Shown: positions 50,727 to 60,316, counted from the first letter of the stretch. The stretch: 64,000 nt of DNA from Planotetraspora sp. A-T 1434 (GCF_025420585.1 NZ_JAOEGB010000001.1:372001-436000), one strand, 5' to 3'. Made by a program: numbers and translations. The notes: generated by a model not told the origin, from the letters alone.

Positions 50727-51686
50727 TCATCGGGGCGACGCGGCGAGGCGGGCACGGCGGGCGGGGGCCGTCGCTCTCGCGCTCTGCCGGACTACGGCGC
50801 CCAGCCAGGCCGGCATCCGGATCGGCGTGTCGACCGGGCGCAGGTGCAGCACCAGGCAGCCGAGCATGGCGAACATGAAGCTTCCCAGGCCCATGAGCAC
50901 CCCGATCGAGATGTGGAAGGCGATGCCGGCGGCCAGCAGGTACGGCCGGACCGGCCGGCGGGCGATCATTCCGAGCGCGAGGGAGAACTCGATGGCGAGC
51001 GGCCCCCACGTCATGGCCGTGACGCCGACCGGGTTCATCAGGATGGGGGTGAGCCATGGCTTGGCCCAGGTCGGCATGCCGAAGAACGGGTCGGTGAGCC
51101 AGTACCACAGGCCCGTGCCGTCGGCCCACTCGGCGTGGCTGAGCTTGGCCACGGAGGCCTGGAGGTAGAGCCCGGCCACCTGCAGGCGGATCACGAAGAA
51201 CGTCGTCCAGGCGATGAGCGACCGGACGGGCCGGTCCGCGACGTCGACGGGCGCCCCCCAGTGCCACCCGCGCCCGTCCAGCAGCGCGACCGGAAGCAGC
51301 AGCAGGGTGATGACGGAGCTGATCTGGTCTCCGCCGTCGGGGATGACGGCCGACGCCATGAGGCTGACCGTGACCCACCAGTGCGGCAGCGCCGTGAAGC
51401 GCGGGCGCCATCCGCTGGCCACGACCAGCAGCACACCGATCGACACGAAACGAGCGATCTCCAGCCGGCCGTCCGGGACGACGCAGTAGAGGCTGAACCT
51501 GGCGACGCCCTGGCAGTTGGGGTAGGTGCTCACGCCCTGGGCGGGCCGGAAGAGTGACGACGTGTGGCTGAAGATGAGCGTGCCCAGCGTGCCGAGCGCC
51601 ACGAGGGTGCGCGCCAGGCCGTACACGTTGGTCCAGGGGGAGACCCGCGCGATTCGCGCGGCAGCCTGGCCGGCTTTCGTCAGCAT
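50727..51686 (-). CDS. sdpB: SdpB-family HTTM membrane protein (antimicrobial peptide maturation)
   Basis: A 319-residue polytopic membrane protein of the HTTM (vitamin K-dependent gamma-carboxylase-like) superfamily. Blocks include WTNVYGLARTLVALGTLGTLIFSHTSSLF, ISSVITLLLLPVALLDGRGWHW, RLQVAGLYLQASVAKLSHAEWADGTGLWYWL and FHISIGVLMGLGSFMFAML. In Bacillus subtilis SdpB, with SdpA, is needed to convert pro-SdpC into the SDP cannibalism toxin. Its ATG at 51686 overlaps the SdpA-like stop by seven bases, so the pair is translationally coupled as in the Bacillus operon. Length matches Bacillus SdpB closely. Confidence 0.83.
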   Translation of the reverse strand: MLTKAGQAAARIARVSPWTNVYGLARTLVALGTLGTLIFSHTSSLFRPAQGVSTYPNCQGVARFSLYCVVPDGRLEIARFVSIGVLLVVASGWRPRFTALPHWWVTVSLMASAVIPDGGDQISSVITLLLLPVALLDGRGWHWGAPVDVADRPVRSLIAWTTFFVIRLQVAGLYLQASVAKLSHAEWADGTGLWYWLTDPFFGMPTWAKPWLTPILMNPVGVTAMTWGPLAIEFSLALGMIARRPVRPYLLAAGIAFHISIGVLMGLGSFMFAMLGCLVLHLRPVDTPIRMPAWLGAVVRQSARATAPARRARLAASPR

Positions 51687-52309
51687 GTGACCTCGATTCT
51701 GGCGACTTTCGCGGGCATGACGGTCGTGCTGCCGGCCCAGGCCCACGGCAGGGGCTCACGCTGGACCAGGCCGATCGATCCGCAGTGGATGGGGTCGGGG
51801 GAGGAGTTGTGCAGGGTCAGGACGCTGGGAACGCGATCGAAGCAGGCCGAGACGTCCGCGCCTCGGCACGGCGTCCATTTGTCGCGGGGGACGGCGGTCT
51901 GGAGGATGCCCAGCTCGACGCCCTGCGCGCGGGACCGCCGGTTGAATCCGAGCACGTTGCGCAGCTCGGAGTGCGGGGTCAGCTTGGCGTCGAGCCAGAC
52001 CTTCCTTCCCGACGGCTCCACCGACAGCCGCCACACGCCGATCTGCGGATCGCGCGGCGACTTGGTGAAGAATGCCCAGCCCTGCGGGGCGATGGCCGTG
52101 ACGCTCAATCGGAGCTGCTCCTGTCCGGGAAGCCGCAGGGCGTTGCTCGGCAACTGGGTGTCCACCACATAGAAGATCAGTGAGCCCCAGAAGGCGACCA
52201 TGGCGACGAGCGTCCAGCCGAGGCGCCTGGTCACAGTCCTCGCGGCCGGGTTCTCACCATCGGTTTCAACGGCCACAGCGGTCTCGGCGGTTGCCGTGGT
52301 TTGAGTCAT
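51680..52309 (-). CDS. sdpA: SdpA-family antimicrobial peptide system protein
   Basis: A 209-residue protein. A polar N-terminus precedes one transmembrane helix (about 31-50, LGWTLVAMVAFWGSLIFYVV) and an extracytoplasmic-like domain beginning SNALRLPGQEQLRLSVTAIAPQGWAFFTKSPRDP. The AIAPQGWAFFTKSPR block is characteristic of the SdpA family, which works with SdpB to mature SdpC. It has five Cys, including TPCRGADVSACFDR, compatible with disulfides. Start ATG 52309 has GGAG six bases upstream, and that leader sequence is repeated (CCACGGAGAA) a few bases earlier. The gene lies between the SdpC- and SdpB-like genes. Confidence 0.85.
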   Translation of the reverse strand: MTQTTATAETAVAVETDGENPAARTVTRRLGWTLVAMVAFWGSLIFYVVDTQLPSNALRLPGQEQLRLSVTAIAPQGWAFFTKSPRDPQIGVWRLSVEPSGRKVWLDAKLTPHSELRNVLGFNRRSRAQGVELGILQTAVPRDKWTPCRGADVSACFDRVPSVLTLHNSSPDPIHCGSIGLVQREPLPWAWAGSTTVMPAKVARIEVTC

Positions 52310-52354
52310 TCAATTCTCCGTGGAATCGGGTTCTCCGTGGATTCGCGGCGCCCC

Positions 52355-52396
52355 GCTCGGGCCCGGCGACGGCGCGGGCCGGCTCCGGGACCGAGC
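52355..52396 (-). terminator. GC-rich stem structure between sdpC and sdpA
   Basis: Outer arms GCTCGG (52355-52360) and CCGAGC (52391-52396) enclose an inner hairpin GGCCCG/CGGGCC (52360-52365, 52375-52380). The structure lies in the 122-bp gap after the sdpC stop codon. It could attenuate transcription into sdpA-sdpB, giving more toxin than processing proteins; this is an inference. Confidence 0.4.
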
Positions 52397-52431
52397 GGAG
52401 GCTGAGGGGATGCTGAGGGAGGCCGGGGTGA

Positions 52432-53073
52432 CTAGGCGGCGAGCCGCTCGGCGATGAGGTCCACGAAGCGCTCACGGTCGAGCCTGGCCATGTCGCCGTT
52501 CACGATCGAATCGGTGAAGTTCGCCACCTTGTAGACGTTGCTCTCCCGCCAGGCGTTGTAGATCTTGTAGACGTTGACCACCTCGTAGGCGTTGCCCAGG
52601 TAGATGGCGATGACGAAGACGCCCCACCCGAACGCCTGCTCGGTGGGCGGAGGCCCCGGCCGGAGTCCGAAGCCGTCCTCCAGCACCCGGCGGGTGATCT
52701 CCTGCGCGTCCGCGAAGGCCTGGTCGATCCGGACCCGGTCCCCGCTGGTCATTTCGGTGCCGAAGGTGGTGAGGAACTCCCGGTCCTTGGCGTTGATCGA
52801 GGCGATGACGTCGTCGGCGAACCGAGCCTGCTCCTCGGTCACCTCGGCGACCGGGCGGCGGAACTCGGGGAACAGGTCGGCCACGGGGCCGATTCCGAGG
52901 ATCAGCCCTCGATAGATGGTCTCGCCGTCGTAGATCGACACCGCGCTCGCGGCCTCGGCCACGGCCGCCGAACGGCCTGGCCCGACAAGAGTGGCGGCCT
53001 GGACCGGAACGGCTCCGGCCGTGAGCGCCGCCGCCGCGACGAGAGCGGTCGCCAGCAATTTGGATGTCCGCAT
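52432..53073 (-). CDS. sdpC: SdpC-family antimicrobial peptide precursor (cysteine-free)
   Basis: A 213-residue exported precursor. A signal peptide (residues 1-27, MRTSKLLATALVAAAALTAG then AVPVQAA) is followed by YDGETIYRGLILGIGPVADLF (48-68), the SdpC hallmark that parallels the Bacillus YFRGLLFGQG segment. A helical region (75-140) leads to a hydrophobic segment GWGVFVIAIYLGNAYEVVNV (149-168) at the position of the mature SDP toxin, and a charged tail ends the chain. Unlike Bacillus SdpC there is no cysteine anywhere, so the SDP disulfide cannot form. Start ATG 53073 follows AAGGGAAAG. It heads the operon sdpC-sdpA-sdpB-DCC. Confidence 0.85.
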   Translation of the reverse strand: MRTSKLLATALVAAAALTAGAVPVQAATLVGPGRSAAVAEAASAVSIYDGETIYRGLILGIGPVADLFPEFRRPVAEVTEEQARFADDVIASINAKDREFLTTFGTEMTSGDRVRIDQAFADAQEITRRVLEDGFGLRPGPPPTEQAFGWGVFVIAIYLGNAYEVVNVYKIYNAWRESNVYKVANFTDSIVNGDMARLDRERFVDLIAERLAA

Positions 53074-53110
53074 TTACTTTCCCTTCATTGGACATGGGAA
53101 CGACAAGTGA

Positions 53111-53192
53111 GATCCGAAACGGATCCGTGAGCTGGAGGTCGGTGGCCGGGCAGGCTTTCCGGCCCCGATCGCTGAATTGCGCCGATCGGGGC
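53111..53192 (-). promoter_or_regulatory. Inverted repeats in the sdpC leader/promoter region
   Basis: Two perfect inverted repeats lie upstream of sdpC. GATCCG-AAA-CGGATC (53111-53125) is 38 bases before the start codon. GCCCCGATCG (53162-53171) and CGATCGGGGC (53183-53192), with an 11-base spacer, are about 90-120 bases before it. They may be operators or 5' leader hairpins; no SdpR-like regulator is in the window. Confidence 0.5.
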
Positions 53193-53360
53193 GATCCTGT
53201 TCCGGCTGCCTCTCTCCATTGGCTGCTGTGCTGCCGGGAGAAACGATGGCAAGGGCCACTGATCAGGGACTTGGGGCCGGATTGGCGGCCACTTGGGCGC
53301 GACTGGGAGATCACCGTCGTTGCTGGTCGCGCATTCGACGCCTTCGCACCAGCCGTCCGG

Positions 53361-53396
53361 GAATTCATATTCGGTGGCGCTTATATGAATGAATTC
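53361..53396. promoter_or_regulatory. AT-rich inverted repeat upstream of the sdp operon
   Basis: ATTCATAT (53363-53370) and ATATGAAT (53383-53390) are perfect 8-bp arms around a 12-base spacer, with a GAATTC on each outer side. AT-rich sequence is rare in this window, so this may be a promoter, a nucleoid-protein site or a recombination remnant. The rest of 53193-53629 holds no gene I can support, only short degenerate GTGACGGCT repeats near 53520-53610. Confidence 0.4.
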
Positions 53397-53629
53397 GGCT
53401 GGGTGTTATAGGGCCACGCAAAGGGTCGGCGGTCAATCGTGAGCGGCACCGGGGGGCTCCGGCGGCTAACGGGTCCAGTACGATCCAGCGAGGCGGTCTA
53501 TACCGGGGCGGGAGCTTCGCGGGTGACGGCTCAACCGAGTGACGGCTCCGGGCTATCGCCACACCCGGCTGAAATCGGAGACGGCTTCACCCGGTGACGG
53601 CTTCACCGGGGAGATGAGGGGGCGTGGAC

Positions 53630-54856
53630 ATGGCGGATCGCCTTCGGATTCCCGAGGTCCTGGTCGACTGGCGCACTCGCGGATTCCTGGAGACCGGCGG
53701 ACCGGTCCCCCGGGCCGACTTCGCGGCCGCCCGCCATTCCCTCTTCGACGGCTCGTTCACCTGGCCGATCATGGTGGCGAAGCGGGCCGAGTTGGAGCAC
53801 AACGTCGCCACGCTCGCGCGCTTCACCCGCGACCACGGGCTCGCCTTCGCGCCGCACGGCAAGACGACGATGTCCCCTGAGCTCTTCCAGGCGCAGCTCG
53901 ACGCCGGAGCGTGGGGCATCAGCGCCGCGACCGCCGGGCAGGCGCTGGTCTACCGCGAGCTCGGCGTCCCGCGCGTGCTGCTCGCCAACGAGATTCTGGA
54001 CGCCGGAGCGCTCCGCCGGCTGGCGGGCGAGCTGGACGGCTTCGAGTTCCTCTGCTTCGTCGACTCCGTGGAAGGCGTCCGGGCCCTGGACGAGGCGGCG
54101 AGCGGGACACCGTTCCGCGTGCTGGTCGAGCTGGGGCACGCCGGCGGCCGGACCGGCTGCCGCGGCCTCGCCGAGGTCCTGAAGGTGGCCGACGCCGTAA
54201 GAGCCTCCTCCGGCGTGCGGCTCGCCGGGGTGGCCTGCTATGAGGGCACCCAGCCCGGCGCGGACGAGGTCCGGGCGTTTCTGCGCGAGTTCCGGGAGGT
54301 GGCCCACGCGGTCGCACCGCTGGTCGACGGCCGGATGGTGCTCTCCGCGGGCGGGAGCGCCTGGTTCGACCTGGTGGCCGAGGAACTGGCCAGCCTGGCG
54401 CGGCCACCGGCCGAGGCCGGCCTGGACGCTCTCGTGATCCTGCGGAGCGGCGCCTACATCGCCCACGACGACGGCTTCTACCGGGAGCGCACGCCTTACA
54501 CCCGCCTGGAGGGCGAGCTTCGGCCGGCGCTGGAGGTCTGGGCGCAGGTGCTCTCGGTCCCGGAGCCCGGCCTCATCCTCGTGGGCATGGGCAAACGTGA
54601 CGTTCCGTACGACCTGGACATGCCGTTCCCGCGTGCGGTACGGCGCGGCCCTGAGGGGGCGGCCGTGCCACTCGACGGGGTGACGGTGGTGAAGGTCCAG
54701 GATCAGCACGCGTACCTCACGGGATACGGGCTACGGCCGGGCGACCTGGTGTCGTTCGGCATCTCGCATCCCTGCACGGCCTTCGACAAATGGCGGGTCA
54801 TGCCGGTGGTCGACGACGACTATGTCGTGATTGATGTAATCAGCACTTATTTCTAA
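53630..54856 (+). CDS. D-serine dehydratase-like/D-threonine aldolase-family PLP enzyme
   Basis: A 408-residue fold-type III (alanine racemase N-terminal barrel) enzyme. The PLP lysine is K78 in FAPHGKTTMSPELF. The metal-binding C-terminal motif SHPCTAFDKW has the His and Cys of the eukaryotic-type D-serine dehydratase/D-threonine aldolase family. The enzyme likely deaminates D-Ser or cleaves a D-beta-hydroxy amino acid. ATG 53630 has GAGGGGG at good spacing; GTG 53624 is too close to it. RidA follows 36 bases downstream, a sensible partner because D-serine dehydration releases reactive enamine. Confidence 0.87.
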   Translation: MADRLRIPEVLVDWRTRGFLETGGPVPRADFAAARHSLFDGSFTWPIMVAKRAELEHNVATLARFTRDHGLAFAPHGKTTMSPELFQAQLDAGAWGISAATAGQALVYRELGVPRVLLANEILDAGALRRLAGELDGFEFLCFVDSVEGVRALDEAASGTPFRVLVELGHAGGRTGCRGLAEVLKVADAVRASSGVRLAGVACYEGTQPGADEVRAFLREFREVAHAVAPLVDGRMVLSAGGSAWFDLVAEELASLARPPAEAGLDALVILRSGAYIAHDDGFYRERTPYTRLEGELRPALEVWAQVLSVPEPGLILVGMGKRDVPYDLDMPFPRAVRRGPEGAAVPLDGVTVVKVQDQHAYLTGYGLRPGDLVSFGISHPCTAFDKWRVMPVVDDDYVVIDVISTYF

Positions 54857-54892
54857 TCAGTTAATTCAAGGCACCTCATTTCTGGAGTGAAC

Positions 54893-55279
54893 ATGGGCGG
54901 CAAGCAGGAGATCCGGACCACCTCGGGCGCGCAGCCGGTCGCGGCGTACTCGCAGGGGCTGGTCGTGGGCGACTTCGTCTACACCTCGGGCATGGGCCCG
55001 CTGGACCCGGTGACCGGCGAGGTCGTCGGCGACGACGTGGCGGCCCAGACGCACGAGACCCTGCGCAACCTCGGGGCCGTCCTGGAGGCCCAGGGCCTGA
55101 CCTTCGACGACGTGGTGAAGGCGACCGTCCACCTGCAGAACCTGAAGGAGGACTTCGCGGCCTACAACGAGGTCTACAAGTCCTACTTCACCGAGCCGTA
55201 CCCGGTCCGGACCACCGTCGGCTCGGACCTGATGAACATCCTCGTCGAGATCGACTTCGTGGCCTACAAGGGTCACTGA
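54893..55279 (+). CDS. ridA: RidA-family enamine/imine deaminase
   Basis: A 128-residue Rid-superfamily protein, normal length. Conserved blocks are GDFVYTSGMGPLDPVTGEVVG, ATVHLQNLKEDFAAYNEVYKSYF and the catalytic Arg106 in EPYPVRTTVG. A C-terminal VEIDFVAYK replaces the usual VEIEAIA. RidA hydrolyses 2-aminoacrylate and related imines formed by PLP dehydratases. ATG 54893 has GGAG six bases upstream. The next gene starts two bases after its stop, so it is within an operon. Confidence 0.94.
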   Translation: MGGKQEIRTTSGAQPVAAYSQGLVVGDFVYTSGMGPLDPVTGEVVGDDVAAQTHETLRNLGAVLEAQGLTFDDVVKATVHLQNLKEDFAAYNEVYKSYFTEPYPVRTTVGSDLMNILVEIDFVAYKGH

Positions 55280-55281
55280 CG

Positions 55282-56490
55282 ATGGACAGCGCCCTTTACG
55301 CCTTCGTCGAGGACTTCCGCGGCGAGGGCGTGGACAAAGTCCTGGACCGCGTCTCGGCGTACGGCGTGCGGGGCGTGACCATCGCCGCCACCTCCCACCA
55401 GGCGCGGGACGTGACGCCGCACGGCTCGTCCCGGCTCACGTTCCGGCGTGACGGGGTGCACTTCATCCCGCCGGAGGACGTCTTCGCCGGGGTGCGGCTG
55501 GCGCCGCCGGTGCAGCAGGGAGCCGAGGAGGAGCCGGTCGCCGAGATCCGCCGGGCGTGCGCCGGCCGGGGCCTGAAGCTCCACGCCCGGACGGTGTTCC
55601 TGCACAACACCACCGTCGGCCTGGCCAACCTCGACGTCACCGTGCAGAACTGCTTCGGCGACAGGGGATCCCCGGGCGACCTGTGCCCGTCCCACCCCGA
55701 CGTCAGGGCGTACGCGGTGGCGCTGGCGCGCGCCGTCGCACGGCAGGGCGCGGACAGCGTGGTGGCCGAGTCGCTGCACTTCGGCGCGTTCTCGCACGGC
55801 TACCACCACGAGCGCTGCTTCGTGGCCCTCGGCCCGATGGACGCCTTCCTGTTCGGCCTGTGCTTCTGCGGTCCCTGCATGCGCCGGGCGGCGGACCTCG
55901 GGGTGAACGCCGATGTCGCGAGGGAGGAGTGCGCCCGGATCGTCTCGGGCGTCCTGGATGGCGACCCGCCGGCCCAGGGCGAGGTGACCCGGGCGGCTCT
56001 CACGGCCTACGCCGGGCCCGAGGTGGTGGCCTACGCGCGGGCCCGCTCGGAGAGCGTCACGTCGCTGGTGGGCGAGGTGTCGTCCGCGGTGACGGCCGAG
56101 GGGTCCATGCTGACGTTCATGGACGCCACCGGGGCGTGGAAGGGCTACGTGGACGGCCTGCCGCCCGCCGGGCTCGCCGCGCACGACGCCTGGCAGATCG
56201 GCGTGGACCTGGTCGCCCTCGGCGACCTCGTGCCGTCGTTCGCGGTGCCGGCCTACGCCCGGGACGCGGCCCGGGTCGCCGACGACGTGGCGGCCTACCA
56301 GCGGTCGATCGGCAAGGACAGGGAACTGCGCGCGGTCCTGCGGCCGGGCCTGCCGGACACCGACTCCGACGACCGGCTGGCCGCCAAGGTCCGCGCCGCC
56401 AGGGCGGCCGGAGCCCAGGCCGTCGACTTCTACGCCTACGGCCTGGCCCCGTTCGACGTGCTCAGCCGGATCCCCGCCGCCCTGGGGTAG
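55282..56490 (+). CDS. Putative TIM-barrel glycoside-hydrolase-like protein
   Basis: A 402-residue protein that I cannot assign to a characterised family. The N-terminus (YAFVEDFRGEGVDKVLDRV then YGVRGVTIAATSHQARDV), the middle LCPSHPDVRAYAVALARAVARQG and the motif FGLCFCGPCMRRAADLGVN recall uncharacterised GH-like TIM barrels with a Cys pair that fits FCFC-x-x-C. Probable substrate-binding acidic residues lie in ESLHFGAF and LTFMDATGAW. It starts two bases after the RidA stop and is presumably translated with it. The role in the D-amino-acid/RidA cassette is unknown. Confidence 0.65.
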   Translation: MDSALYAFVEDFRGEGVDKVLDRVSAYGVRGVTIAATSHQARDVTPHGSSRLTFRRDGVHFIPPEDVFAGVRLAPPVQQGAEEEPVAEIRRACAGRGLKLHARTVFLHNTTVGLANLDVTVQNCFGDRGSPGDLCPSHPDVRAYAVALARAVARQGADSVVAESLHFGAFSHGYHHERCFVALGPMDAFLFGLCFCGPCMRRAADLGVNADVAREECARIVSGVLDGDPPAQGEVTRAALTAYAGPEVVAYARARSESVTSLVGEVSSAVTAEGSMLTFMDATGAWKGYVDGLPPAGLAAHDAWQIGVDLVALGDLVPSFAVPAYARDAARVADDVAAYQRSIGKDRELRAVLRPGLPDTDSDDRLAAKVRAARAAGAQAVDFYAYGLAPFDVLSRIPAALG

Positions 56491-56497
56491 GGAACGC

Positions 56498-58071
<1,574 letters not shown>

Positions 58072-58088
58072 CCGACGCGGGACCAATG

Positions 58089-58129
58089 GGAGACGATGGC
58101 GGGAACACCCCTTCTCCGCCATCGTCTCC
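58089..58129. terminator. Perfect 14-bp stem hairpin terminator
   Basis: GGAGACGATGGCGG (58089-58102) and CCGCCATCGTCTCC (58116-58129) pair perfectly around a 13-base loop, 17 bases after the CBM6 remnant stop codon. It is probably the original terminator of that glycosidase gene. Confidence 0.75.
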
Positions 58130-58235
58130 GGTCACCCCGGACCCACGGACGCGGCCTGCGCGGGGATGTTTCTGGACCTTTCGTCCCCGCGCAGGTCGCC
58201 TCATCGCGAGCTCGACCCCCGCTGCCTCGCCCCGG

Positions 58236-58262
58236 CTCAGGTACGGCAGTGCCGTACCTGAG
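58236..58262. terminator. 27-bp perfect palindrome near the end of the DUF5666-like gene
   Basis: CTCAGGTACGGCA, a central G, then TGCCGTACCTGAG form a perfect 13-bp-arm palindrome, 13 bases beyond the stop codon of the minus-strand gene at 58276. It is either that gene's terminator or a protein-binding site. Confidence 0.55.
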
Positions 58263-58275
58263 TGGGATAGGGCAC

Positions 58276-59073
58276 CTACCCGGTGGGCGGGATGGTCTCC
58301 GGAGAGACCGTCTCGCCCGGCACGGGCGATGCCGGTGGCACCCCGGTCGTCTCCGGGCTCGGCGGCACCACGACCGTCGGCGCGGTGGCCTCCGGGCTCG
58401 GCGGGATCACGGTCGCCGTGGCCGTGGGCGACGACGTCTCCGGAGCGTGAGCGGCCCACGGAGGCCACGGAGGCCGGCTCAGGTCCGTGATGACGACCGC
58501 CGCGGCCGAGCTGCCCTGGCCGGTGCTGATCACCCAGACGGTGTCACCGGACTTCACGCCTGTCAGCCCTTCACGCCCGGCGCTGACCCGGGTGTTGTCG
58601 CCGATGGTGTACGTGCGCGCGAAGCCGTCCTCGCTCTTGACCGAGATCGAGGTCTGCTCGATCGAGGTGACCAGTCCGGTCTGCGTGGTGACGGTCTGGT
58701 AGCCGCCGGCCGTCCGGACCACCAGCTGGCCGTGGAGCGCGCCGAACGGCCCCTGAAGCGGCTGCGTGCTGGTCGGGCTCGGCGAGGGCGGCCCCGGAGG
58801 CACGACCGGTGGGCTCGCGGTTTCGGCCGGCGGGCTCACCGTCGCCGTGGCGGGCGGGCTCGGGACCGCGGGAGCCGTTACCGTCTCCGTAGGAACCGGA
58901 GTGGGCTGGCCCTGTCCGCTGACCTGACCGGCCGAGGTGCCCGCGACGGCCACCCCGGCACCCGTGGCTACCACCACCGCTGTGGCGACTCCGAGAAGAA
59001 GCCGGCGTGGGGCCCGCCGTCGTGGCGGCTCCCCGCCCGGGAACTCGGGTGGACTGAATTCGGGATCAGGCAT
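58276..59073 (-). CDS. Membrane-anchored Pro-rich protein with DUF5666-like domain
   Basis: A 265-residue protein. After a polar, basic N-terminus a single transmembrane helix (about 26-48, RLLLGVATAVVVATGAGVAV) exposes a long Pro/Thr/Ser-rich linker. A small beta-rich domain follows (about 110-200): LHGQLVVRTAGGYQTVTTQTGLVTSI, SVKSEDGFARTYTIGDNTRVSAG and KSGDTVWVISTG. This resembles DUF5666-type OB-like domains of secreted actinobacterial proteins. A second Pro-rich tail ends the chain. ATG 59073 has GGAGGGAG at suitable distance. Function is unknown, probably in the envelope. Confidence 0.7.
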   Translation of the reverse strand: MPDPEFSPPEFPGGEPPRRRAPRRLLLGVATAVVVATGAGVAVAGTSAGQVSGQGQPTPVPTETVTAPAVPSPPATATVSPPAETASPPVVPPGPPSPSPTSTQPLQGPFGALHGQLVVRTAGGYQTVTTQTGLVTSIEQTSISVKSEDGFARTYTIGDNTRVSAGREGLTGVKSGDTVWVISTGQGSSAAAVVITDLSRPPWPPWAAHAPETSSPTATATVIPPSPEATAPTVVVPPSPETTGVPPASPVPGETVSPETIPPTG

Positions 59074-59576
59074 CGGAATGCTCCCTCCAGTGGTCGCTGA
59101 TGCATGGCTCAAACGCCACGGACTTATGCGTTTCGTACGCATTTGGAGGTGTTCTGAAGTCGCGGTCGCGAACGGGCGCGATCTCGTTGGCCTGGTGTCC
59201 GGAACCAGGAGGGTCCGCCACCGGCGAGGCCGCCTTCCGGGGCATTCCCGGTCGGCCCGGCCTAGTGAAGTGTCCGTGGTCCGCAGTCAGCCGCCGCGAT
59301 GAGCTGGTCGGCGTGCTCTCGGATCCCTTCGCGGCCCTACCCCTTCGAGCACCACGCTCACCGCCCTGTCGGTAAAGTCCTCATCCAGGGCCGATTGCCG
59401 GAACACGACCCCCGCAACCAGACGGCGCCGGCCGCAGATCGACGACATCATCGGATCGGCCGCCGCGGCGATTTCTCGCCGATTTCGTCGCGAGCGCCGC
59501 GCGAGCCGTACACGACTGTGACGGCCCGTTTCCCGCTCAACCCGCGCGGCGGACGTGGACCAATGAGCCTCTCCGG
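59074..59576. other. Gene-free stretch upstream of the DUF5666-like gene
   Basis: No homologous coding sequence was found on either strand. A small inverted repeat, ATGCGT-TTCGT-ACGCAT (59126-59142), 53 bases upstream of the DUF5666-like start could be an operator or promoter element. Nothing else is apparent. Confidence 0.5.
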
Positions 59577-59957
59577 TCACGGCGCCGGTGTCGCGCCCTT
59601 GGCCAGGTCGCGGACGACTTCGATCAGCTCGGCCGGGTCGAAGGGCTTGGTGAGGTACGCGTCGACCCCGATGCCGAGGCCGCGCCGCCTGTCGTCCTCC
59701 TGGGCCCGAGCCGTGATCAGCACGACCTTGATGTGGCTGGTGCTCTGGTCCGTCCTCAACCTGGTGGCCGTCTCCCAGCCGTCCAGGCGCGGCATCATCA
59801 CGTCCAGAGTGATCACGTCCGGATCCACGTCATGAACGCGATCAAGGCAGTCCTGCCCGTCGAACGCGGTCTCCACCTCGAACCCTTCCAAGGTCAGGTT
59901 GACCGCGATGAGTTGCCGGATGACCTCGTCGTCATCCACGACCAGCACTCGTCCCAT
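59577..59957 (-). CDS. Single-domain response regulator (CheY-like receiver)
   Basis: A 126-residue stand-alone receiver domain. The acidic pair is in VLVVDDDEVIRQLI, phospho-Asp in VITLDVMMPRLDGWE, Thr in VVLITARAQ and Lys in YLTKPFDPAELIE. There is no output domain, so it probably relays phosphate or binds a partner protein. No kinase gene is adjacent. ATG 59957 begins the conserved strand; a GTG nine bases upstream (59966) is an alternative, and the frame open to 60092 is not homologous. It lies 142 bp from the divergent tRNA-Arg gene. Confidence 0.9.
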   Translation of the reverse strand: MGRVLVVDDDEVIRQLIAVNLTLEGFEVETAFDGQDCLDRVHDVDPDVITLDVMMPRLDGWETATRLRTDQSTSHIKVVLITARAQEDDRRRGLGIGVDAYLTKPFDPAELIEVVRDLAKGATPAP

Positions 59958-60099
59958 AAGCTCGCTCACGGCCGCCAAGCTAGCCCCTGAACTGGGGTTC
60001 ACGGTGGGGTTTTGGACATCTGTATTTGGATCGGCCCCCCAGGCGCCATATCGTGGTGACAAGCGCCCTCCAAGTGCTGGTAGCCTTGTCACTCGTTGA

Positions 60100-60171
60100 G
60101 CCCCCTTAGCTCAGGGGATAGAGCACCGGCCTCCGGAGCCGGGAGCGCAAGTTCGAATCTTGCAGGGGGCA
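60100..60171 (+). tRNA. tRNA-Arg (anticodon CCG)
   Basis: A complete cloverleaf: acceptor GCCCCCT pairs with AGGGGGC, the anticodon stem CCGGC/GCCGG encloses loop CTCCGGA with anticodon CCG (reads CGG, Arg), and the T arm contains GTTCGAATC. The CCA end is not encoded. Integrase remnants lie immediately downstream, as is typical of tRNA-Arg attachment sites. Confidence 0.95.
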
Positions 60172-60316
60172 CAAGATCCTGATCAGCATGATCTAGGCGC
60201 TGATCAGGGCCAACGACACAGAAACGGGCGGGTCTCCAGTCTCACGGAGCCCGCCCGTTCTCATTGACGCTCACTGGTCATGGACCAGTTGTGGGCCACG
60301 CGCGGGCCGGTGTGGA

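Noticed and set aside
53064-53411. Plus-strand ORF upstream of sdpC as an immunity gene
   Set aside because: It has no transmembrane segment, overlaps the sdpC start region on the opposite strand and shows no plausible ribosome site or codon pattern; Sdp immunity proteins are membrane proteins.
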